Shown here in pieces: positions 1-5,379 of a stretch of DNA of 7,995 nt. The notes under the pieces were generated by a model. That model was given only the letters and a program-made list of their open reading frames with translations, was not told where the DNA came from and did no database searches. Numbering within the stretch: the first letter of the stretch is position 1; each line of letters opens with the position of its first letter. Both the position numbers and the translations under genes were made by a program. Source of the stretch: Actinomycetota bacterium (lineage in GTDB: Bacteria; Actinomycetota; Humimicrobiia; Humimicrobiales; Humimicrobiaceae); contig JAFGMJ010000204.1 of the NCBI GenBank assembly GCA_016927635.1, positions 1-7,995 of the forward strand, written 5' to 3'.

Positions 1-22
1 AATTGAATTACTACTTCAATTA

Positions 23-28
23 TATAAT
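23..28 (+). promoter_or_regulatory. Possible -10 box (TATAAT) upstream of the AI-2E family gene
   Basis: A perfect TATAAT lies about 100 bases upstream of the first gene. A good -35 would fall on or beyond the left edge of the window, so it cannot be judged. TTGAAT at 3-8 is only 14 bp away, which is too close. A 7-bp inverted repeat (AATTGAA at 1-7, TTCAATT at 15-21) sits just before the box and could be an operator or the tail of an upstream terminator. The rest of 1-128 holds a T8 tract (77-84) and no convincing gene. In an AT-rich genome a lone TATAAT is weak evidence. Confidence 0.25.
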
Positions 29-128
29 ATAAAAGCATGAAGATTATTGCTCTAACAGTAATAGCTCTGCACCCTGTTTTTTTTGCCGTCTTTTATGCAG
101 TTTTGTGCCGGTTATTTTATTGAGATAA

Positions 129-1280
129 ATGAAAAATATATATATAATTAAAAAAAATGATTTTCATTGGCCTATGAGAATAAAAAAACCTGCAAATAAG
201 CTTGATACTGTTAAAAAATTAGGCATTTATTCCTGGTCGGTTATAGGGCTGCTAATAATAATCTCTCTTGTGCTTTATTTCCTGTACAGAATAAGAATAG
301 CTTTAATACCTGTTATACTTGCTATAGGAATCGCTTACTTATTGGGTCCTTTTGTAGACTGGATGTCCAAAAAAATGAAAAGGGTCTTTGCCCTTATAAT
401 TGCTTATACAGTATTTACAGGTTTTGTGTTTGTGATTTTTTTCTTCACTATTCCAATGATTATAGACCAGTTTAATGTATTTATCACACGCTTCCCTCTT
501 TACATTAAAAATGTAACAGAGATGATTAATAATTTCATCGAGACAAATGCTTTAATAGATGCATTCGAAAGCGCAACGCAAAAGGAGGTTTTGCCACTTG
601 ACACAAATGCCATTACAACTTATGTTATAAACACTTTTGGCATTTCCAGCTCGAATTTTTTACAGAGCGCAACTGTTTTTACAAGGTCTTTTGTAAATAT
701 TATCATAACTATAATAATCGGGCCCCTTCTTGGAATATACATATTGAAAGATTCCCAAAAGCTTAGAAGCCTGTTTATAAAAGTACTTCCGGCCAGGGCA
801 AAATACCAGACATCGGTTATACTGGACAGGATAAACAATGTAGGTGGCCGTTATATCAGAGGGCAGATACTGATTTCAATTATTGTCGGCGTTCTCTGTA
901 CCGTAATACTATTGCTGCTTAAAGTCGATTTTGCAATACTTCTGGGTTTTACTGCAGGGGTGCTTAATCTTATTCCTTTTCTTGGCCCGATTTTAGGCGC
1001 CATACCTGCTGCACTTACTGCTTTGTTTATATCTCCTTTAAAAGCTCTTCTTGTAGTTCTGCTTTTTATCGCAGTCCAGCAGCTTGACAATTATGTAATA
1101 AGCCCGAATATAATGAAATACCAGGTGGGCATACACCCTGCCATTGTTATATTTGCATTGATTGCTGCTGGCGCCCTTATAGGACCGTGGGGTCTTCTGA
1201 TTGCTGTGCCTACAACTGCAGTTTTTCAATCTATACTCAAATATTATCTGCTTGAAAGAAAAAATATAAGATCCCGGTAA
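129..1280 (+). CDS. AI-2E family transporter (multi-pass membrane protein)
   Basis: This is an inner-membrane protein of the AI-2E/UPF0118 family (PF01594), 383 aa, a usual length for the family. Members have been linked to autoinducer-2 export (TqsA) and Na+/H+ antiport, but the substrate of most is unknown. Hydrophobic segments lie at about 33-53, 55-75, 86-108, 188-206, 243-264, 266-305, 305-320 and 335-365. The polar stretch at 110-185 is the expected extramembrane domain. The family signature is clear at 277-293 (GVLNLIPFLGPILGAIP), followed by QQLDNYVISP (317-326), VGIHP (333-337) and GPWGLLIAVP (352-361). The start is not certain: ATG 129 has only a weak GAG upstream, and a second ATG at 174 (residue 16) also precedes the first helix. 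The last 12 codons overlap the convergent larC gene. The family is sure; the transported substrate cannot be told. Confidence 0.93.
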   Translation: MKNIYIIKKNDFHWPMRIKKPANKLDTVKKLGIYSWSVIGLLIIISLVLYFLYRIRIALIPVILAIGIAYLLGPFVDWMSKKMKRVFALIIAYTVFTGFVFVIFFFTIPMIIDQFNVFITRFPLYIKNVTEMINNFIETNALIDAFESATQKEVLPLDTNAITTYVINTFGISSSNFLQSATVFTRSFVNIIITIIIGPLLGIYILKDSQKLRSLFIKVLPARAKYQTSVILDRINNVGGRYIRGQILISIIVGVLCTVILLLLKVDFAILLGFTAGVLNLIPFLGPILGAIPAALTALFISPLKALLVVLLFIAVQQLDNYVISPNIMKYQVGIHPAIVIFALIAAGALIGPWGLLIAVPTTAVFQSILKYYLLERKNIRSR

Positions 1281-2494
1281 ACTTCTTTTAATGTTTTACC
1301 GGTTTTCTCTGCCAGTTCAGCACATGAATCATATTCAGGAGTTGATACTTCTCTGCTGCCGATTACTGCAGTTTTTACAAACACCTCTCCATAAGGAAGT
1401 TTTACTTTCTCAATATGCCTGTTTAAGGAAATCCTTTTTAGGTTTTCAATCCTTATTCCCAGCGTGCTTGTCTCCTTAAAAAAAACATCTACTGTTTTTT
1501 CAAGCATTTTATGGCTGCAGAGCGCGCATAACTTAATCGCAGGCCTGTTTTTTTTCATATATATAGGCTCAGTCCATGCGTCATTGATTTTTAATAAAAA
1601 AAGCCTATGTAGAACATGGCCAAACATCTCACCGCTCATATCGTCAATATTTGCAGAAAGTAGAACGAGTTCCTCAGTTTTTAATCCCCCTGCTTTTTCA
1701 GAATATTTCTCAAGCCTTTCATTTAGAGTTGAAAATTTTGCATTATCATCAGTACCGGCAAGACTCCCAAAAAATAACCTCAATATATTGGGAATACCTG
1801 ATATGCCCGATGCAATTCTTGTACCTGTGCCGTAGCCGATATTAAGTATTTGCATCTCAGGCATATTACAGAATTTGTCTGTTATGGCTTTTATAATAGC
1901 CGCCCCCGTAGGTGTGGTTGTTTCAAAATCAAAATCTCCTCCAAAGACAGGTACTTTTCTCAAAATACGGACTGTTGCTGGAGCAGGGATCGGTATTTTC
2001 CCATGCATAGTTTCGGCAATTCCTTTTCCCAGGGGTATATTGCTGCAAAAAATCTTTTCAGGCTTAAAAAAATCCAGGGCTATTGCAACTGAGACTATGT
2101 CTATGATTGAGTCCACTGCTCCTATTTCATGAAAGTGGATTTTATCCAAAGGTATTTTATGAACAAAAGACTCTGCTTCTGCTATCTCATCAAATATTGA
2201 TATTGCAGTTTTTTTTATCCTGGCATTTAACCTGCTTGCATTTATAAGATCTTTTATTTTTTGATAATCCCTTGCATGATGTTCTGCGGTCAATTTAACG
2301 CTAAGCCTGCTGGCAAACAGCGCTCCCCTTTTTTCGCTTACCCGGTTTATTTCATAGTCTTCAAGATCTACTTTTTTAAGCTCTTTTCTTAAATAATCAA
2401 TGTCAAGGCCTTCAATGCCCAGATCAAGGAGAGCTCCTGTCATCATATCGCCGCTTATTCCTGAGAGGCATTCTAAATATAGTATTTTTTCCAT
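1244..2494 (-). CDS. larC: LarC, nickel-pincer cofactor nickel insertion enzyme
   Basis: LarC (formerly DUF111, PF01969) is the CTP-dependent cyclometallase that inserts nickel into pyridinium-3,5-bisthiocarboxylic acid mononucleotide. This forms the nickel-pincer cofactor used by lactate racemase and other LarA-type enzymes. The protein is 416 aa, full length. Recognisable blocks are SGISGDMMTGALLDLG (11-26), HFHEIGAVDSI (120-130), HGKIPIPAPAT (164-174) and ETTTPTGAAI (191-200). The C-terminal half has NIDDMSGEM (282-290), MKKNRPA (313-319) and STLGIR (343-348). The histidine-rich loop is small here (EHH, 71-73). The N- and C-terminal halves form one uninterrupted frame, unlike the Lactobacillus plantarum gene, which needs a frameshift. 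The ATG matches the usual family start, but the 33 bases before it contain no G and so no SD site. It lies downstream of the PHP gene, probably in one operon. larB, larE and larA are absent from the window. Confidence 0.94.
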   Translation of the reverse strand: MEKILYLECLSGISGDMMTGALLDLGIEGLDIDYLRKELKKVDLEDYEINRVSEKRGALFASRLSVKLTAEHHARDYQKIKDLINASRLNARIKKTAISIFDEIAEAESFVHKIPLDKIHFHEIGAVDSIIDIVSVAIALDFFKPEKIFCSNIPLGKGIAETMHGKIPIPAPATVRILRKVPVFGGDFDFETTTPTGAAIIKAITDKFCNMPEMQILNIGYGTGTRIASGISGIPNILRLFFGSLAGTDDNAKFSTLNERLEKYSEKAGGLKTEELVLLSANIDDMSGEMFGHVLHRLFLLKINDAWTEPIYMKKNRPAIKLCALCSHKMLEKTVDVFFKETSTLGIRIENLKRISLNRHIEKVKLPYGEVFVKTAVIGSREVSTPEYDSCAELAEKTGKTLKEVYRDLIFFLSSR

Positions 2495-2527
2495 TTATTT
2501 AATTTTTATTTAAAAGATTTTAATAAA

Positions 2528-3187
2528 TTATTGAAACAGTTTCTTTAAGAACGCTTTATTGTTATTTTTAAAAATATATTCAGCCTGCTTTTCCGTGAGC
2601 CCGGCGCCCATTGCCACGTTTAACTGTATTCCTTCTTTATACAGGTCAAGATGACTGTGCGCGTCGCTGTTAATAAGAAGGCCTGCCCCTGCCTCCATCG
2701 CTTTTTTTGCTACATGCCCGTTTGAAAGGCTGTGCCCCTGCCTTCGGGTCAGCTCCAGATAAATACCGTTTTTAACAGCCAGCAATACTTCCTCATCTGT
2801 TAAAAGCCCAGGATGCGCCAGCATATCAACATATCTGGAACTTAAAGCTTCAAGGTTGGTGCCCTTTTCAACAGGTTCAACCATTGTTTCCCCATGCACT
2901 GAAACAAGTATTGCGCCTTTTTCTTTGGCGTACATGGCCATATCATTTATGCTTTTTGCAGGTATGTTTGTCAGCTCAACGCCTGGAATTGCATTTATAT
3001 CCCAGTATTTCTGGGCAAGCTGGCAGTCTTTTTTAACGCTTTCAATTATCATGTCTATATTGCTGTAGCTTACGTGGTCGGTAAGCGCAACACAGGCATA
3101 TCCATATGAATAAGCACACCTTATAAGTTCAATGGGACTGTTTATGCCATCTGATAAAAAAGTGTGTGTGTGGAAATCATATATCAA
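2528..3187 (-). CDS. PHP-domain metal-dependent phosphoesterase (histidinol-phosphatase-like)
   Basis: This is a 219-aa single-domain PHP protein (PF02811), of the group often named 'histidinol phosphate phosphatase domain-containing protein'. PHP enzymes are metal-dependent phosphoesterases; the substrate here is unknown and histidine synthesis is not implied. Expected metal ligands are all present: H6 and H8 (DFHTHTFLSDG), D37/H38 (TDHV), E71 (GVELTN), H98 (VSVHGET), H125 (LAHPG), D175 and H177 (NSDAHS). The start is chosen at TTG 3187. It has a good SD (GAAAGGA, 3194-3200) six bases upstream and gives the family-typical N terminus MIYDFHTHT. An in-frame TTG at 3202 would add five residues, but it lies on top of the SD and has none of its own. 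No signal peptide or membrane segment is seen. The stop lies 33 bp before larC, so the two are probably co-transcribed. Confidence 0.9.
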   Translation of the reverse strand: MIYDFHTHTFLSDGINSPIELIRCAYSYGYACVALTDHVSYSNIDMIIESVKKDCQLAQKYWDINAIPGVELTNIPAKSINDMAMYAKEKGAILVSVHGETMVEPVEKGTNLEALSSRYVDMLAHPGLLTDEEVLLAVKNGIYLELTRRQGHSLSNGHVAKKAMEAGAGLLINSDAHSHLDLYKEGIQLNVAMGAGLTEKQAEYIFKNNNKAFLKKLFQ

Positions 3188-3193
3188 TATTTT

Positions 3194-3200
3194 TCCTTTC
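3194..3200 (-). promoter_or_regulatory. Shine-Dalgarno site fixing the PHP gene start
   Basis: On the minus strand GAAAGGA is followed by six bases (AAAATA) and then TTG at 3187. This spacing is right for initiation at 3187. The site overlaps the first codons of the longer reading from TTG 3202, which argues against that longer form. Confidence 0.65.
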
Positions 3201-3245
3201 AAAAATGAATCTAATTTAAAATAATTTTATCAGCAGCCCGGTTAA

Positions 3246-3276
3246 AAAACTATAGAAAAATAGTTTTCAATATAAT
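3246..3276. promoter_or_regulatory. Divergent intergenic region: 8-bp palindrome and TATAAT box
   Basis: The region between the PHP gene and the DUF2085 gene contains a perfect inverted repeat, AAAACTAT (3246-3253) and ATAGTTTT (3260-3267), with a 6-base loop. A perfect TATAAT (3271-3276) on the plus strand follows three bases later. On the minus strand the left arm includes TATAGT (3249-3254), a possible -10 for the PHP-larC unit. The palindrome covers the area where the plus-strand -35 should be, and no good -35 is visible there. A second plus-strand candidate is TTGCTG (3294-3299), 16 bp, TAAAAT (3316-3321). These are by-eye matches in very AT-rich DNA; an operator or paired promoters is a guess. 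Confidence 0.3.
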
Positions 3277-3364
3277 GCTAAAATTTTTAAACCTTGCTGT
3301 ATCAAAAATAAAAGTTAAAATACAATTATTTATTAACAGGAATTTGCAGATTTAAATCAGAAAT

Positions 3365-4057
3365 ATGGAAAGCGCATTATATAAATTCATAAATATAATC
3401 GGAGCGTCTGTTTGTCATCAGTTGCCTGAAAGAAGCTTTTTTGCAGGTATGCTTAAGATTCCTTTATGCGCAAGATGTGAAGGTATATATATAGGCTTTT
3501 TTATCACTGCCCTGATTCTTTTTATAATGTTCAGGAAAAAAGAAAGTGATTTACCTCCGGTTTATGTTATTGCACTTATTGCTTTTTTTATAATATCGAC
3601 TGTTGTAGACGGGGTCTTTTCTTATTTTTTTGCAATTGGCACAAATAATATTTCACGTTTTGTAACCGGCTATCTTGCTGGAGCTGCTGCCATGACAGTA
3701 ATTTATCCTGTTTTTAATTATCAGTATTACAGTGAGCCTGCAGCTGTAAGGATTTATAATAAACCCTGGCAATTTATCATATTTCTTTCAATAAGCTGCG
3801 GGATTATATTTATTGGAATTTTAAATATAGTGTTTGTAAATTATTTTTTTGTTTATTTTTCGGCACTGGCTGTAATTTTTACATTTTATTTTGTAAACAT
3901 CATCCTTGTTCTGCTTATTCCACATTTCAGCCATAAATCTTCAAAACTGTTTTCAAAACACCTGATTATCCCGACAATTATTGCCCTTATGCTTGCAACT
4001 TTAGAATTATTTGTCTCTTATAAGTTCCATATGTATATGCTGAGGATCAGCCAGTAA
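3365..4057 (+). CDS. DUF2085 family integral membrane protein
   Basis: This 230-aa multi-helix membrane protein belongs to the uncharacterised DUF2085 family (PF09858). The N-terminal signature is complete: CHQ (17-19), PERSF (21-25), and IPLCARCEGIYIG (32-44). VDG (81-83) and NNISRFVTGYLAG (94-106) follow; both are family positions. Hydrophobic segments lie at about 40-57, 67-88, 98-118, 136-157, 162-186 and 199-220, six in all. The three N-terminal cysteines (17, 35, 38) and H18 could bind a metal or form a disulphide, but no function is established for the family. The ATG has only a weak purine-rich site before it (CAGAAAT). The gene has its own intergenic regions on both sides (about 160-177 bp and 138 bp), so it may be monocistronic. 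The family is sure, the role unknown. Confidence 0.88.
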   Translation: MESALYKFINIIGASVCHQLPERSFFAGMLKIPLCARCEGIYIGFFITALILFIMFRKKESDLPPVYVIALIAFFIISTVVDGVFSYFFAIGTNNISRFVTGYLAGAAAMTVIYPVFNYQYYSEPAAVRIYNKPWQFIIFLSISCGIIFIGILNIVFVNYFFVYFSALAVIFTFYFVNIILVLLIPHFSHKSSKLFSKHLIIPTIIALMLATLELFVSYKFHMYMLRISQ

Positions 4058-4115
4058 ACAATTTTTTTGATGCAGTTTTTATTTGCAGCCTTCTTTTTAA
4101 TGCTGGCATGTTTTA

Positions 4116-4144
4116 TTGACAGCTATATTAATAAGTGCTAATTT
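4116..4144 (+). promoter_or_regulatory. Sigma70-type promoter of the desulfurase-nadE-regulator operon
   Basis: A consensus -35 TTGACA (4116-4121) is followed by a 17-bp spacer and a TAATTT -10 (4139-4144). The -10 has the extended TG motif in place (TGc at 4136-4138). Initiation would fall near 4150, giving a leader of about 45 bases before the GTG at 4196. It is the best promoter match in the window. Two copies of the palindrome TATTAATA (4126-4133 and 4152-4159) flank the -10, as an operator pair might. Confidence 0.6.
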
Positions 4145-4195
4145 TTCTTTTTATTAATATGGATAAATATCTCTATTAACAGTATTATTGAGGCT

Positions 4196-5374
4196 GTGAG
4201 CAATAAACTTCAAAACTATATTTACCTTGACCACGCAGCTACGACACCGGTTTTACCTGAAGTTGCCAAAGTAATAAATGAGTGCCTTGTAAAATATTTT
4301 GGCAATGCTTCAGAAATTCACCTTCCCGGCCGCGAAGCTAAAAAAATAATAGAAAAGTCACGGCATATGATTGCTTCAATAATGGGAGCATCTGATGGAG
4401 AAATAATATTTACGGGCAGCGGAACAGAGAGTAATAACCTGGCAATATTTGGCACTGCAGAAGCCAATATAAAAAAAGGCAATCATATAATTACATCAGA
4501 AATCGAACACCCGGCAGCTGCAATTCCGTTTAAAATGCTGGCAAAAAGAGGTTTTAAGGTGACCTTTGTGCCAGTTGACCGCTTTGGAATGGTCGATGCC
4601 TCAGACATAAAAAAAGCTTTAAGTAAAAAAACCATACTCGTTTCTGTAATGCATGCAAACAATATAGTGGGAACGGTACAGCCAATTGAAGAAATAGGCG
4701 CTATTTTAAAGCAGGAAGGCATATTGTTTCACACAGACGCAGTACAGACTTTTTGCAATTTAAAGACTGGTGTAAACAGGCTGGGCGTCGATATGCTATC
4801 ACTTTCTGCCCACAAAATATATGGACCTAAAGGAGTTGGTGCCTTATATATTCGTAAAGGGACAAAAATAATGCCATATATTTATGGAGGGGGGCAGGAA
4901 AAAGGCAGAAGGAGCGGAACTGAAAATACAGCCGGTATTGCAGGGCTTGCAAAAGCGGCTCAAATTGCGGCAGCAGGCCTTGAAGATAAAATAAAATACT
5001 TAACTGATATGAGGGAGTATATAAAAAATAGCGTGCTGGCAAGAATAGATGACGTTTTATTTAATGGCCATCCTGAAAAAAGACTGCCTGGAAACTGCAA
5101 TTTTTCTTTCAGGTTTATTGAGGGAGAGGCAATGGTTTTAAGACTTGATGCTGCCGGGGTGGCGGTATCAAGCGGTTCCGCATGCTCCACTTCATCGACA
5201 AAACCTTCGCATACGCTTGTTTCTATGGGCCTGACAAAGGAGGATGCAGCGGGCTCGTTAAGGATTACACACGGGTTTGAAAATACTTATAGCCAGGTTG
5301 ATTATTTTCTTGAAAACCTTGAAAAAACGGTAACTGATTTAAGGAAAATATCACCACTTAAGAAAGGCCAATAA
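4196..5374 (+). CDS. nifS: Cysteine desulfurase, NifS/IscS family (class I)
   Basis: This PLP enzyme converts L-cysteine to L-alanine and passes the sulfur, as a persulfide, to Fe-S cluster or thiolation pathways. The 392-aa protein (aminotransferase class V, PF00266) has all expected sites: YLDHAATTP (10-18), GSGTESNN (74-81), H105 in SEIEHPA, HANNIVGTVQP (153-163), D181 and Q184 in HTDAVQ, PLP lysine K207 in SAHKIYGPKG, and GRRSGTENTAGIAG (237-250). The persulfide cysteine is C330 in the SSGSACSTSSTKPSH loop, and R356 is present in SLRITHG. The loop length fits class I enzymes. The start is GTG; GAGG lies only two bases before it (4190-4193), which is poorly spaced. No better in-frame start is seen, and residue 9 is already at the conserved block. 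No scaffold (nifU/iscU) is nearby. nadE follows after 5 bp, so the two are surely co-transcribed. The cell role (housekeeping Fe-S, tRNA thiolation, or NAD-linked) cannot be fixed. Confidence 0.94.
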   Translation: MSNKLQNYIYLDHAATTPVLPEVAKVINECLVKYFGNASEIHLPGREAKKIIEKSRHMIASIMGASDGEIIFTGSGTESNNLAIFGTAEANIKKGNHIITSEIEHPAAAIPFKMLAKRGFKVTFVPVDRFGMVDASDIKKALSKKTILVSVMHANNIVGTVQPIEEIGAILKQEGILFHTDAVQTFCNLKTGVNRLGVDMLSLSAHKIYGPKGVGALYIRKGTKIMPYIYGGGQEKGRRSGTENTAGIAGLAKAAQIAAAGLEDKIKYLTDMREYIKNSVLARIDDVLFNGHPEKRLPGNCNFSFRFIEGEAMVLRLDAAGVAVSSGSACSTSSTKPSHTLVSMGLTKEDAAGSLRITHGFENTYSQVDYFLENLEKTVTDLRKISPLKKGQ

Positions 5375-5379
5375 TTCAA

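Noticed and set aside
1..40. Possible tail of an upstream gene (open to stops at 30 or 40)
   Set aside because: Only 9-12 codons are visible and none shows recognisable protein sequence; too short to support.
77..84. T8 tract, possible terminator of a gene left of the window
   Set aside because: No G-C stem directly precedes it. The only nearby hairpin (ATTATTG/CAGTAAT, about 44-62) is weak and 15 or so bases away.
581..589. Perfect AAAGGAGGT inside the AI-2E family gene
   Set aside because: No start codon at a useful distance opens a reading frame of any length; the bases simply encode residues around K152-V154.
1464..1835. 123-codon plus-strand open frame
   Set aside because: It lies antisense within larC, whose motifs are conserved throughout. 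The translation has no recognisable domain and no convincing SD, so it is a shadow of larC.
3203..3364. tRNA, small RNA or riboswitch in the intergenic regions
   Set aside because: No cloverleaf, conserved riboswitch core or G-C-rich structured element was seen here, nor in 1-128, 4058-4195 or 7839-7995.
4084..4108. TGCAGC / GCTGGCA hairpin after the DUF2085 gene
   Set aside because: It has a six-pair stem with a bulge, a 12-base loop and only a short T-run after it, and it abuts the -35 of the next promoter. Too weak to call a terminator.
5236..5246. AAAGGAGG directly before an ATG inside the desulfurase gene
   Set aside because: The spacing is zero and the enzyme frame runs through it; no separate gene is supported.
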